A stretch of 64,000 nucleotides of DNA, from positions 1-64,000 of the forward strand of contig JBAXGN010000012.1 of assembly GCA_037139415.1 (NCBI GenBank), written 5' to 3'. This DNA is from Verrucomicrobiota bacterium. Lineage in GTDB: Bacteria; Verrucomicrobiota; Verrucomicrobiia; Limisphaerales; Fontisphaeraceae. The number at the start of each line of letters is the position of its first letter. Within the stretch, counting starts at the first letter, position 1. The position numbers and the translations under genes are program-made. Positions 32,939 through 42,867 of this stretch are shown here, piece by piece. The notes under the pieces are model-generated. The model searched no databases, was not told the DNA's origin, and was given only the letters and a program-made list of their open reading frames with translations.

Positions 32939-35200
32939 TTATTCCCCGATCCAAACCCAACGCACCCCATCAATGGCCACCCGTCCGTCGGTGTTGCCAT
33001 TGGTGACTTCCACAAAGCCGCTGTCGCCCGCCTGCCACTGAAACTCGCCCAAGGAGTTGAAATTGAATGGCGTGGTTTCCTTGCGTTGATCCACCGTTAA
33101 TTTTTTGGAGCCACTGCCGCAACGAACCAGAACGGGCACATTGGTGGCCTGATTGCGTGCCGTACGAAAGCCGAGGCAGACTTCATAGCGTCCGGAGCGA
33201 GGTATTGCCGGTTGGAACCGTGCGCGTGCCGGAGCCTTTTTCCCTTTGTAAACCACGTCGTAATTGACGCCCGGGCCGAAGAAAACATCCGGCAGACGTT
33301 GGCCGGGCCCGAGGATGATTTCCGGGTACGCCGCATTCCAGCGGCCAAACAGTTCCGCGTCAAAGTCGTCCATCGTCAGGTCACGCGCAGTGGCCAACCC
33401 CACCGGCACCTCTGCTGGGATCAGGCGGCGGTTGCCAGCAGCGTCTTCCACCAGCAGGCTCACACTATACACTTTATCGAGGGTGAACCGGTGTTCCACC
33501 TGGTTCCCTTGAGCAGAGACGGTTCCATTGCCGGCGAAATCCCACCAGACGCGCTTGAGCGCTTCTTTCAGCACTCCCGTCTGCACGGAAAATTTCACCA
33601 ATTCACCCACTTTGGGATGAGCCGGGGTCCACACGATGGTTACGGGTGGCTGATAGTTGGAATCCAGGATCGCCTGTTCTTGGCGCAACAGTTCGCGCAA
33701 TTGTTCCACGGGCACAGCTTGCACGGTGGTTTTTCCAACGATGGACAGGTGGGCCGCGTCACCGGCAGCATGGCCGAGCATCATGAACACCGGCTCCATC
33801 CGCAATGAACAATAGGCCACATGGGTGGCGGAGAGGCATACCGGCACCAACAGGTTGCCTGGTTCAAACGGGGTGAGACTCGCATAAGGGATGGCGTAAT
33901 TATGCACCGCCACATGGCGAGTATGGTCCAGATCGAGCTTCCCGTCATGCATCAGGTATTGGATCGTGTGGCAATCCACCCCGTAACTGCCGGCGCAGAT
34001 GCCGTCCGGCTTGAAGCGGTCCTGAGTGAGATCGTTCTCGCGCAGCACATACCGACCGACCATGCGACGCGCCTCGCGCACATATAGCTGAAACGGAAAG
34101 TGACCGTTATCGGCAAACTCATCTTTGGACAATCCCCAGGTGCGGGTTGCCGTGCGAAAGGCTTCCGGCAAATCCTCGCCATTTTGCAGATAATAAAGCC
34201 GACTGAGAAAATAGTCCCGCTCGCGTGCGGCGAGGCGCGCGCGGGTTTCCCAACTGCCCTCGGCATAGCCCTCGCTGTTGCCGGGAAAATCACACCAATT
34301 GGCGTCATAGGTTCCATTGGGCCCGGCTTTTTCGACGGTCGTGAAGAAACTGCCAAAACCGGTGGCGGTGCCTTTCCGGGCGCGCTCGCCGTCAGTTCGG
34401 CGAAACGGCTCTGGATCGTAATTCTCCGGTTTCGGAAACAATACGCGGTTGGCGGTGTTGGAGGTGACACAGACGCGATAATTGTAGGCCATCGTGCGAT
34501 GATCCCCCAAGCCGCGCAACTCCCTGGGGCCGGCGCTAATACCGGCAAGGTATTCGCCAAACTCCGCGCGGCTCTCGCGCCCGACCCGGCACGGCACATG
34601 CGCGCCAGCCATCAGATCCCCCTCATAACTGGCATCTACAAACACATCCCCATTGAACGTGCGCGTGACATTGGAGCCGGTCTGGCCGGGAATTTCTGCC
34701 ACCAATGCAGTAATGCGCCCTGCGTCATGTTCGACGGCCCGGTACCGGTGATTCCGCCAGAGCGTCACTTTGCCTGTTTCCTTGAGCATCTGTTCAAACA
34801 CCAGTTCGGCCACATGCGGTTCAAAGATGATTCCATCCCGGCAGGCCTTGAACTGCGGGGAAGTGGTGCCGTACTTGTCTCCGTAGTACTTCCCCACTCG
34901 CTTGAAGAATTCATCCGCCAAGCCGCCGACCGTTTTGCGGTCGCCAATGTCCGTGGACACCAAGCCGCCGCTGACGACGCCGCCGACGTGCTGGTTGATA
35001 TCCACCAGCGCGACCGTATGCCCGTGCCGGGCGGCGGCCACAGCGGTCATCACCCCACCAGGGGTGCCGCCATACACGATTACTTCCGCGCGCACCGCAG
35101 CACCATCAATCTGGTTGGAGGCAGCCGGAAACACCGGACGACCCGCAAATAAAAATGCGGCAGCAACTATTCCATGAAAATGGATAACTTTGAGTTTCAT
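32939..35200 (-). CDS. Exported FAD-dependent oxidoreductase with PKD-like and golvesin-like C-terminal domains
   Basis: 753 residues. A signal peptide precedes the nucleotide-binding fold VIVYGGTPGGVMTAVAAARH. The FAD-dependent domain runs to about residue 530 (including GGVVSGGLVSTDIGD and GDVFVDASYEGDLMAGA). Then come a PKD-like beta domain (VWWDFAGNGTVSAQGN, then VYSVSLLVEDAAGN) and a C-terminal golvesin-like domain (SGRYEVCLGFRTARNQATN, then AIDGVRWVWIG). Many PVC genomes hold this family, usually taken to act on carbohydrates; the substrate is unknown. The ATG overlaps the jetD stop as ATGA, so translation is coupled to the Wadjet operon. Confidence 0.88.
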   Translation of the reverse strand: MKLKVIHFHGIVAAAFLFAGRPVFPAASNQIDGAAVRAEVIVYGGTPGGVMTAVAAARHGHTVALVDINQHVGGVVSGGLVSTDIGDRKTVGGLADEFFKRVGKYYGDKYGTTSPQFKACRDGIIFEPHVAELVFEQMLKETGKVTLWRNHRYRAVEHDAGRITALVAEIPGQTGSNVTRTFNGDVFVDASYEGDLMAGAHVPCRVGRESRAEFGEYLAGISAGPRELRGLGDHRTMAYNYRVCVTSNTANRVLFPKPENYDPEPFRRTDGERARKGTATGFGSFFTTVEKAGPNGTYDANWCDFPGNSEGYAEGSWETRARLAARERDYFLSRLYYLQNGEDLPEAFRTATRTWGLSKDEFADNGHFPFQLYVREARRMVGRYVLRENDLTQDRFKPDGICAGSYGVDCHTIQYLMHDGKLDLDHTRHVAVHNYAIPYASLTPFEPGNLLVPVCLSATHVAYCSLRMEPVFMMLGHAAGDAAHLSIVGKTTVQAVPVEQLRELLRQEQAILDSNYQPPVTIVWTPAHPKVGELVKFSVQTGVLKEALKRVWWDFAGNGTVSAQGNQVEHRFTLDKVYSVSLLVEDAAGNRRLIPAEVPVGLATARDLTMDDFDAELFGRWNAAYPEIILGPGQRLPDVFFGPGVNYDVVYKGKKAPARARFQPAIPRSGRYEVCLGFRTARNQATNVPVLVRCGSGSKKLTVDQRKETTPFNFNSLGEFQWQAGDSGFVEVTNGNTDGRVAIDGVRWVWIGE

Positions 35201-36432
35201 ATCAATTCACGAAGGTGGACTTCGGCGACCGCGTAAAACGGAAACTGCGCCAATACTGGCCGGCCTAAACTTTCCTGTTCAAAAGCGCCCTTGTGTCCGG
35301 CAGCGAGCATGGCTTCAAGTTCCACCCGCTCTGGACCAAGGGAATCACTTTTTATCATCTTTTGGAGCTTGCGAAGATCGTCCGGCAGCAACTTTGGTCC
35401 ACACGGTTCAGCGCGGAAACGCATGTGCAGACTGCGAAACGGTTTCCCCGTGATGGTCCGCAACTGATTCAAGATGGCAAACCCATCGGCATCGGCATCA
35501 CCAAAGTGCCAATATTCCAAGACGTCCGGCAGACGTTGCAGCAAGGCCCGGGTGCCGGAACCCGGATAGCTGGTTTGAATGAGCAGGTCGCCACACTGCA
35601 ACTTGGCCAATTCGTGGAAGGACGTTTCGTTTTCGATGGTGATGCATCGGCGAGCGTTGATTTCGACGAGTGCCGCCGCTTCAATGTCCATCTGCGAAAT
35701 CCGGGACGCGCCACGCAACCGGCCCAAGTCCAGCCACTGCCCACGCAAATCCAGACGCAAGGGGCCATGCAATAAAACAGTCCGGGGATTTTCGACCAAG
35801 CCCAAATCATCCAGGGAAGCGATCTCCCCGTGACTTAGTTGCTGCAAGGCCGCGGCCAAACGTCCGGATAATTGTTCAAGGCGTTTCGAGTCCTGGCACA
35901 ACACACAACTGGCAAACCGCAGTAACGATTCTCCCGGCCATGCCAGAAGTTTGGGCAGCAACTCCAATAACTCGGCATTGCCGGCAGGGTCATCGCAGGA
36001 AAACGGGGTAGTGACCGTTCCTTGCAACGCAGCGAGTTCGTATTCCCGGCAAAAGGTCTGCCAGCGCTCACGCCACGGCTCCGGCACAGCGGCATACCGG
36101 GCCAGCGCAAATTGCCGGGAAAATTCCTGGCGGCGATGGGTCGGCGATAGCAGGCCAAGCAACGTGAACAAGGCCGCCTCCTGAGCCAGCGGCAGGCGAA
36201 TGCGTTCGATCAACTCACGGTCGCGTCGATGCCGTTCCACCTGGATCACCCCCTTGCGCTCGGCCATTTCAAGATCGCACACCGCTTGAACCCGCGCCTC
36301 GCCATCCTCACATCCCGCCAAGCGCAACAGCGCGCGAAAGTCCATCAGCCAATCGCGATCCACTGCCCCGGTGCGTCCGGCTTTGGAGCGGGTATATTGA
36401 GCAACCAGGGTCTGCAATACCGGAGAGTACAT
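35197..36432 (-). CDS. jetD: Wadjet nuclease subunit JetD (Toprim)
   Basis: 411 residues. The C-terminal Toprim fold shows the catalytic Glu in ITIENETSF (about 267) and the acidic DADAD (312-316), matching the DUF2220-type JetD/MksG subunit that cuts DNA in Wadjet. The N-terminal half corresponds to the DUF3322-like arm and hinge part. In the family JetD is recruited by the JetABC loop extruder to cleave circular plasmid DNA. It lies 21 bp downstream of jetC, and its stop overlaps the start of the FAD oxidoreductase. Confidence 0.9.
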   Translation of the reverse strand: MYSPVLQTLVAQYTRSKAGRTGAVDRDWLMDFRALLRLAGCEDGEARVQAVCDLEMAERKGVIQVERHRRDRELIERIRLPLAQEAALFTLLGLLSPTHRRQEFSRQFALARYAAVPEPWRERWQTFCREYELAALQGTVTTPFSCDDPAGNAELLELLPKLLAWPGESLLRFASCVLCQDSKRLEQLSGRLAAALQQLSHGEIASLDDLGLVENPRTVLLHGPLRLDLRGQWLDLGRLRGASRISQMDIEAAALVEINARRCITIENETSFHELAKLQCGDLLIQTSYPGSGTRALLQRLPDVLEYWHFGDADADGFAILNQLRTITGKPFRSLHMRFRAEPCGPKLLPDDLRKLQKMIKSDSLGPERVELEAMLAAGHKGAFEQESLGRPVLAQFPFYAVAEVHLRELI

Positions 36433-36453
36433 GGGGCGGAATCCTCGCTGGGG

Positions 36454-39400
36454 TTATCCGTGTTTCTCCATCCATTCGCGGCCCTCGGGCGTGCTTCGCA
36501 GGATGCTGACCGGCACATTGCGAATGCGCGTCTTTGCGCCGATCCGCTCCTCATGTTTGGAGACGATGATCAATTGGTCGCACTGACTGAACGCAAACGG
36601 AATGTTGCCCGCCGACATGGATAACACGCCTTGCAGGTCCAACTGTTTGAGGGCACGCACGCAATCCTCGATCCGCTCCGGGGAGAGTTTGGAGAAGGCT
36701 TCGTCAATGGGCACCACCGCCAGCGCCGGATCATGCCAACGCGTCTCATGCCGGTGGTACGCGCGCAGGTAGCTGGCTAGAATGGCGACGAAGTACGGCG
36801 ATTGATTCTCGCCACCGCTGAACTTGCCGCTCTGCCGGTCCACGCTGACCGCGCGTGCTTGTGGGTCGCGCGCATCCCAGACCAGTAGGTCGTAATCCAA
36901 GTAATGCCGATAATCAAGCAGCCTCGCCGCCTCCTCGCTATCCGGATGCTCAACCAGCACGGAGAGGAAATGGTCCAGCGCCGCCCGAAGCTCCCCGTTC
37001 ACCGATGCATAAAACAGATCATCCTCGCGGCAGGTGGCGTTCAAGCTGATCAAGTCACGATACATCTTGAAATCCGGATTGGGCTGAGAATCAATTTCAT
37101 AACGATCATTACCAATTGGAGATTTCAGGTGACTATTGAGTAGCCGAATATGATCGCGCACATCCCGCAAGGCGCGATCCAACTTGGATAACACCTGCGT
37201 GCGGAAAAGATTCTCCCACTGTATGCGTGCTGCCTCGGATTTAGCCTGATAATCCGGGATATTGGCGGCGGCAATTTGTTCCCTTAACTTCTCCCAGGGT
37301 TGGTTGACTGGATTCTCCGGCACCAGTTCCTCGTATTTGCGATAGGCGTGAGCTAGTTCATGGCGGGTGGCCACTACTTTTTGCCATTCCTCGGCAATGG
37401 TAACGCGCGCGTCGTTCTCCATAGTGACCAAACGCTTTGCTGCGGCATCCAGCGCCGGTATCTCCGTCAGCACCTGCTGCCGCAGCTCATGGATGCGGGA
37501 GGCGTAGATGGAAATATCCCCCGAGTCCGCCTTAATGCGGTCGAACGCGCGGATGGAGAATTCCAGGTCCGCGCGTAGCTCTGCCAGCGACTGTTCGCCA
37601 TCTTCGATTTTGCCCTTCTTCTGACTCTGCAACAGTATGCGCCGTTCCTGCTCCCATTGGCGCGATTCTTCTTCCTTGCGGGAGAGGTCCCGCTCCCGCT
37701 CCTCAAAGCTGGCGCGGTTGATGCGGTTTAACTGCTCCAGGTTCCCCTTGAGTTCCGCTTCCAGCTTGGGCAACTGCTGTGCTTCGATGAGATCGCGGGT
37801 AAGCGAGTTGTGCTCGGGAATCAACTCAGCAGCGCGCCGACTGATGCGCTCTGTTTCCTCCACCCGCGGGCGCAACTGGCGCTCCTCGGCCTCCAGTGGT
37901 GCTAGCAGCATGCGTTTAACCTCAAGCTGCTTTTGCAGCCCCGTGCGGCCAATGAACGGAAGATTATCGTAATGGCGGCGGCGCTCGACAAACGAACCCA
38001 CGGACATAAAACCATCCGGCAGGATGGCCTTGTCGTGCTTAGCCATATCCTCGGGACGCTCCACACAGATCACCTCGCCAAAAAGCTGGCTGATAATCGC
38101 CCGTGCCACCGGGTGTTCCGTCTTGATTTTCTCCGCCAGAGAACCCGGCTGGATGGTCCGCGCTTTGGCCTTGCGCGAATTAATGAGGGATTCCTGCGGT
38201 GAATCGGCCCGCAATTCCTGATACAGCTTCAGCGCCCGCTCGAAATTCCCCTCGCTCACCACCACCGCAAATTTGCGCGTGAAGACCACTTCGATGGCGG
38301 GCCGCCATTTCTCATCCGTGATCTCGCACAATTTGCACAGCGGCTGCGCGGCGGGCGCGCGCCCCTCCGGGGGCAACGCTTCGTTCAACGCGGATAACAA
38401 TTTGGCGGGATACGGCAAATGCCCAAGCTGCAAGGCGGCGACCTCATCCCGCAAAGCGCCCGCTTCCGCGCGCACTTCCTCCAGCCGTCCGCGCAAGGGG
38501 CGGATGCCGCTACTGAGCGCAATTTTTAACCGTTCCACTTCCACCGCCAAGTCCGCGAGTGCGATTTCACTGCGGCTGGACTCACAGCTTTCCAGATTCT
38601 TGATGGCAGTCTCAAAGGCGGTGATGTCCAACGCCTCCGGCAGCGGAGCGCCTTCAACTTCTTCCAGCCACGCCCGGGCATTCCGCACCCGCTGGCGCAA
38701 GGCTTCATCCAGGCGATTCCCCACGCCACGCAACTGATCGATCTTACTGACTAAACCCGGATTCTTTGACTTCAAGTAAAGATAGAGTTGGCCTTCGCTA
38801 GTCTGGGAAATCATAGCCTGGAGCTGTGTCAATTGCTCTTTACGTTTCCCAATAAAATCATCCAACTCGCCTATGCGTGCCTCGTCTTTGGCAAACGCAT
38901 CTTTGAGTTCGGCGAGTTGCTTTTCACCCTCCCTCACCAGATTAGCAGAATGGGTCTGCGATACTTCTCCAGAAAGCCAGCGGCATACCGCCCGATCGCG
39001 TACTGCTGCCTGGTGTTTCAAAAAATGATTACCGATCGCGGTGAGCCGATCCAACTGATCACGCAACTCCCGTAGATCCCGCTCGTAGGCCTGGAAGTTC
39101 CTATAACTGGCAATGACGTCGGAAACATTCAGCTTATCCCCCGGCAGGATGAAGCGGCGGCAGAATTCATCGAAACTCTTGAGGTTGTTGAAGGACATTG
39201 CCGACGGCAGTAGAACAGAAAGCACGCCGCGATTAAAATTCAAATGCGCCGGATTGGACATGTCGCGCAGGTACTGCTCCTGCGTTTCAAAGACGTGGCC
39301 GTCATGCTGCTTCTCGATCAAATGCCGGAAGGCCGACATTTCCAGCGGCCGCCGCTCCGCATCCAGAAAGTCCTTGCGCTCCAGCGCGCTATCACAAAAG

Positions 39401-39795
39401 AACGGGGCGATGCGTCCCTGATTTTCAGCGGCGTTACGAAACTCCAGGCGCAGTCCCCAGGTTTCGACGCGGTTGCCATCCGGCCAGGTGAATTCAAGCG
39501 CCACATAGGTGATGGCACCCCGTTCACGGACGTATTGCGGCTGCCCGTTCTCCTCGCGCTTGGTATCGCAGAGCGCATAGCTTTTCAGCGTGCGGCTTCC
39601 GGGGGCTCCAGTGGCAGAACGGTTAAATAAAGCGCGATCACTCCCAACCAGCACGAGCTGGATCAGGTCCATCAAGACGCTCTTGCCCGAACCGGTGACG
39701 CCAGCCAGCAGGAGATGGCCATCCACGGCGAGCGAGTCATTGTATCCATACCAGTTGATGGCGTGAATATGGGTCAATTTAATGGCGCGACTCAT
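36454..39795 (-). CDS. jetC: Wadjet SMC-like ATPase JetC
   Basis: 1113 residues. ABC/SMC-type ATPase with Walker A GVTGSGKS at 32-39, long coiled coils (about 250-900), the signature SGGEN at 993-997 and Walker B VVPIDEAF with catalytic Glu at about 1032. The length and arrangement match the MksB/JetC motor that extrudes DNA loops. The start overlaps the stop of jetB by 4 bp. All ATPase residues are present, so the system looks active. It resembles MukB/MksB but is assigned to Wadjet because jetD follows. Confidence 0.93.
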   Translation of the reverse strand: MSRAIKLTHIHAINWYGYNDSLAVDGHLLLAGVTGSGKSVLMDLIQLVLVGSDRALFNRSATGAPGSRTLKSYALCDTKREENGQPQYVRERGAITYVALEFTWPDGNRVETWGLRLEFRNAAENQGRIAPFFCDSALERKDFLDAERRPLEMSAFRHLIEKQHDGHVFETQEQYLRDMSNPAHLNFNRGVLSVLLPSAMSFNNLKSFDEFCRRFILPGDKLNVSDVIASYRNFQAYERDLRELRDQLDRLTAIGNHFLKHQAAVRDRAVCRWLSGEVSQTHSANLVREGEKQLAELKDAFAKDEARIGELDDFIGKRKEQLTQLQAMISQTSEGQLYLYLKSKNPGLVSKIDQLRGVGNRLDEALRQRVRNARAWLEEVEGAPLPEALDITAFETAIKNLESCESSRSEIALADLAVEVERLKIALSSGIRPLRGRLEEVRAEAGALRDEVAALQLGHLPYPAKLLSALNEALPPEGRAPAAQPLCKLCEITDEKWRPAIEVVFTRKFAVVVSEGNFERALKLYQELRADSPQESLINSRKAKARTIQPGSLAEKIKTEHPVARAIISQLFGEVICVERPEDMAKHDKAILPDGFMSVGSFVERRRHYDNLPFIGRTGLQKQLEVKRMLLAPLEAEERQLRPRVEETERISRRAAELIPEHNSLTRDLIEAQQLPKLEAELKGNLEQLNRINRASFEERERDLSRKEEESRQWEQERRILLQSQKKGKIEDGEQSLAELRADLEFSIRAFDRIKADSGDISIYASRIHELRQQVLTEIPALDAAAKRLVTMENDARVTIAEEWQKVVATRHELAHAYRKYEELVPENPVNQPWEKLREQIAAANIPDYQAKSEAARIQWENLFRTQVLSKLDRALRDVRDHIRLLNSHLKSPIGNDRYEIDSQPNPDFKMYRDLISLNATCREDDLFYASVNGELRAALDHFLSVLVEHPDSEEAARLLDYRHYLDYDLLVWDARDPQARAVSVDRQSGKFSGGENQSPYFVAILASYLRAYHRHETRWHDPALAVVPIDEAFSKLSPERIEDCVRALKQLDLQGVLSMSAGNIPFAFSQCDQLIIVSKHEERIGAKTRIRNVPVSILRSTPEGREWMEKHG

Positions 39796-40460
39796 ACGGT
39801 TTGACCTCCCAGCTCAGGGGCTGCCGGCTCATTGGAGACCTCCTCGGCCTCGGCATTTGGGCGTTTGTGCAAATCTGCCGTACGAGTCCAATCCGCAAAA
39901 TTCTGGAAGGGAATAATCCGCTTGAGGGTGGGCAACACTTCAATGCGCGATTGCTCAAACGGAGCGGCGACTTCAAAACGAATGAGGTTGAAGCGTTGCG
40001 CCTGCCGCAAAATCTCCACCAACCGGCCACGGCTGGGCGGCTCCTTGAGGTCAGGCAACAATTTTTCCTGCAACAACTGGTTCAATTGCTCGACGGTCAA
40101 AAAAACTTCGGTGGCGCCCTGCTCGCGGATCTGCGTGTCACACTCATACCACAGCGCCAGCAAAACGATGGTGGCATCCTGGCGCAGCCGCAGGGTCAAC
40201 GCCGGCTTTTGCGGCACCGCCTGAATCAACCGATTTTCGTGTTCATTCACCACCTGCAAACCGGAGAGCGCGGCCAGTTCACGCAGCCATTCGAGGTTTT
40301 GCCGGCACCAGTTGTAAAGTTCGGATTGGCCCGGTTCCAGCCCGAGAATGGAGCCACGGGCCAGCAAGGCCTGCAACGCCTCGCCCATGCGCACGCGATC
40401 CGGTTCATTGAGACGGGCCAGCAGTGGCGTCGGGGCGGGTTGATTCAAATCAGCACTCAT
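39792..40460 (-). CDS. jetB: Wadjet kite subunit JetB
   Basis: 222 residues. A winged-helix protein of DUF4194/MksE type: LTLRLRQDATIVLLALWYEC, then TVEQLNQLLQEKLLPDLKEP and GRLVEILRQAQRFNLIRFE. In the complex it pairs with JetA to bridge the motor heads and DNA. It overlaps both jetA (4 bp) and jetC (4 bp), typical of fixed-stoichiometry complexes. Confidence 0.88.
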   Translation of the reverse strand: MSADLNQPAPTPLLARLNEPDRVRMGEALQALLARGSILGLEPGQSELYNWCRQNLEWLRELAALSGLQVVNEHENRLIQAVPQKPALTLRLRQDATIVLLALWYECDTQIREQGATEVFLTVEQLNQLLQEKLLPDLKEPPSRGRLVEILRQAQRFNLIRFEVAAPFEQSRIEVLPTLKRIIPFQNFADWTRTADLHKRPNAEAEEVSNEPAAPELGGQTV

Positions 40461-41944
40461 TTCTTAATGACAAAAAATCGTTCAATCGCGCACGCGGCAT
40501 GGCGGTCGTGTTCCGCCTGCTCAGCGTCATTCACAACGCGCGGCACTTCCACCCGATAGCGCGCCTCGGCGGATTCCGCGTGCAACAACAGCGCGATGAC
40601 GTCCGCCAGGTCGTCCTCATTGCCCATCGGGAAATCCAAGCTGGCGATGCGCGCCCCCTTGCCACCTGGCAAACGGGAAACGAAATGATTTGCCCGCGCC
40701 ACATTCAGGGAATCACGCAACGCATTCTCCATCTGGCGGCGGGTGCGCTCGCGCAGCGATTCATCCACGTCTCCCTCCACCGGCGCGTTTTCTTCCAGAG
40801 TACGACGGCGGGGCGGTTCATACAGGGAGTCGCGACCAGCGAGCAGCCGCGCCTCGGGCAGCAGCAATTGTGGCAACGCGGGCGAGTCCTCCAGTTCGTT
40901 GTAGCGATGACCGGCAAAGGCCTGATTGAGTTTCTCGAACAATTCCTTGATCTGGCCGCGCCGTTCGCCCACAACCTCCTGTAAATACCGGAACCGGGCG
41001 AGCGACCGCCGCGTAAATTCCGCGGTGCGCGCGTCAATGCGATCCGCCATCGGCGCAACGCTATCCAAGGCGCGCTCCAAATCGTCCAACTGATTGCGCA
41101 CCCGTGCCATGGCGGCGCTGGCATCCAGACTGGGATTGCGGCGCATCACTTCGGCCTGCATTTTGTGCAGCAGATCAGCGTCTTCCAACAGCGCCTCCAG
41201 GCGATCCCGCGCATCACTCAACCGATTGTGCAATTGTGAGCGCACCAATTCCGCGTAACAGGTATGCCCGAATTGTTCGGCGTATTGATCAAAGACAATA
41301 TTCAGGTTGTCGCCAAGCGTTTGCGCCTCGAGTTGCCGACGGATGAACCGCTCGACGCTCTTGCGCATGGCTCGCAGTTCCGCGAGGCCTTGCTGGGCGC
41401 TGTCGCGCGAGGCCTGAATATGTTCCCACGGTTGTTTGACCAGTTCAGCCTGGTTCGCTAACGCCGCACACACGCCAACCAATTTATCCGTGAACACGGC
41501 CGCGTCCGGATACGCGATCTTGCGAATGCCCGCCAATAAGGTAGCGCCATGGGGATCGAAATACACCGTGCGCCGCCAGTCAGCGGCGGTTTCCATCTCC
41601 AACCAGCCAGCGCGGATCAGATGGTCCAAAACGTAGCGAGCCTTTTCCCGGACCGGTAGCGAAACCGTCGCCTCCGGTGGCAATTCGGCGGTGGCTTCAA
41701 TTTGGAAATCCGGGTGATTCGCCAGCACGCGCATGACCATCGCCAAGGCTTCTTCCCGGGCCATGCCCTCATTGCAGCACGACGCCTCCGTCTCCAACGC
41801 ATTCAGAATATCCAGATACACTCCCGCATTCGCCCCGCTCAGCACCCGGAAGAAATCCGGGCGCACCTCGCGGAACAGTTCTGCGGCAAGCGATGCTGTC
41901 CGGCCCTGCCCACCATCCTGGGTAACGAGTGCCATGGAATCCAA
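40457..41944 (-). CDS. jetA: Wadjet kleisin subunit JetA
   Basis: 495 residues. N-terminal winged-helix-like region (SLAAELFREVRPDFFRVLSG, then YLDILNALETEA), followed by helical bundles and a C-terminal segment resembling MksF/JetA kleisins. The recognisable parts suggest the DUF5716-like JetA group rather than DUF3375; the exact Wadjet type would need a profile search. It starts 19 bp after the sugar isomerase-like gene and overlaps jetB by 4 bp. The identification is strengthened by the conserved jetABCD order. Confidence 0.85.
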   Translation of the reverse strand: MDSMALVTQDGGQGRTASLAAELFREVRPDFFRVLSGANAGVYLDILNALETEASCCNEGMAREEALAMVMRVLANHPDFQIEATAELPPEATVSLPVREKARYVLDHLIRAGWLEMETAADWRRTVYFDPHGATLLAGIRKIAYPDAAVFTDKLVGVCAALANQAELVKQPWEHIQASRDSAQQGLAELRAMRKSVERFIRRQLEAQTLGDNLNIVFDQYAEQFGHTCYAELVRSQLHNRLSDARDRLEALLEDADLLHKMQAEVMRRNPSLDASAAMARVRNQLDDLERALDSVAPMADRIDARTAEFTRRSLARFRYLQEVVGERRGQIKELFEKLNQAFAGHRYNELEDSPALPQLLLPEARLLAGRDSLYEPPRRRTLEENAPVEGDVDESLRERTRRQMENALRDSLNVARANHFVSRLPGGKGARIASLDFPMGNEDDLADVIALLLHAESAEARYRVEVPRVVNDAEQAEHDRHAACAIERFFVIKK

Positions 41945-41963
41945 TTATGAATGCGCGTCCGAA

Positions 41964-42848
41964 TCAAGCGGCATGCAGACCATCGTACCGGATATCCAAA
42001 TCCGCCAGCGTCAAACGCAACCAAGCCAGTGAATCCTCAATCATAGGGCCACCCATGCCTTCGCACTCGATGCTCAGATTACCATTAAACTTATGGTCGC
42101 GCAGCAATTTGAGGCATTCCCGGATGTTATCCGCATTGACCCCACCGCCCAACGGACATTGGCTGACCGCGATGCCCGTTTGCCCACCCCGCACGGCACG
42201 CGCCAAAGACTCTGAGACATCTTTGACATGCACGTGGCTCACCTTGGTGATGAACCGCTTCAAGAACGCCACCGGATCCTGTCCGGCGATAAACGTGTTG
42301 CCGGTATCCATATTCAGGCGCAGCAGCGAACTATCCACAAACGCCAGCATCTCCGCCATGCGCTCGGGTTTGGTGGTGAAATAGCCGTGCGGCTCGATGT
42401 TGACAATGATATTATGCGCCTCCGCCACCCGCAGAATCAACTGATAGCTTTTCTTCATCTGGGCCATGGCGTCCACTTCGCTGATGCCATCCGGTTTGTG
42501 CAACCCATCCGTGGTGTCCACGCAGGGGCACCCAATCTGCGCCGCCCAAGCGATGGATTTCATCACGTACGGCACGCCGCGCAACGGACCGTCCTCGTTG
42601 GAAAGCGGATAGGCGGCATCCACCTGGGAGAACCGCACCCCAAACGTCTCCATTTTTTGCCGGAGCAAAGCTGGATCCTCATACAGGGCGACGTGCGGTT
42701 GGTACCCCAGCCCGTGAATCCAGCTCACCCCGTCAATCAAACCACATTCGATCTGATGCACCCCGTTGCGTTGCGCCCATTGCAGGCATTTCTCAAACGA
42801 CCAGTATGCGGAGTTAAACGCATCTGTATGGAAACCAATCGTCATCAT
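41964..42848 (-). CDS. Sugar phosphate isomerase/epimerase family TIM barrel
   Basis: 294 residues, xylose-isomerase-like TIM barrel (AP endonuclease 2 superfamily). Metal-binding residues are suggested by NIEPHGYFTTKPERM (Glu), LNMDTGNTFIAG (Asp), VSHVHVKDV (His) and the final SIECEGMGG (Glu). Family members isomerise or epimerise sugars or inositol derivatives. The substrate is unknown. It sits 19 bp from both the Rieske gene upstream and jetA downstream, so it appears to be in the same transcript. Confidence 0.88.
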   Translation of the reverse strand: MMTIGFHTDAFNSAYWSFEKCLQWAQRNGVHQIECGLIDGVSWIHGLGYQPHVALYEDPALLRQKMETFGVRFSQVDAAYPLSNEDGPLRGVPYVMKSIAWAAQIGCPCVDTTDGLHKPDGISEVDAMAQMKKSYQLILRVAEAHNIIVNIEPHGYFTTKPERMAEMLAFVDSSLLRLNMDTGNTFIAGQDPVAFLKRFITKVSHVHVKDVSESLARAVRGGQTGIAVSQCPLGGGVNADNIRECLKLLRDHKFNGNLSIECEGMGGPMIEDSLAWLRLTLADLDIRYDGLHAA

Positions 42849-42867
42849 AATAGTTGCTCCCTCTTCG

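Noticed and set aside
36454-39795. Reading the locus as MukBEF/MksBEF condensin
   Set aside because: The fourth gene is a Toprim nuclease-type JetD and the order matches Wadjet; a chromosomal condensin would lack it.
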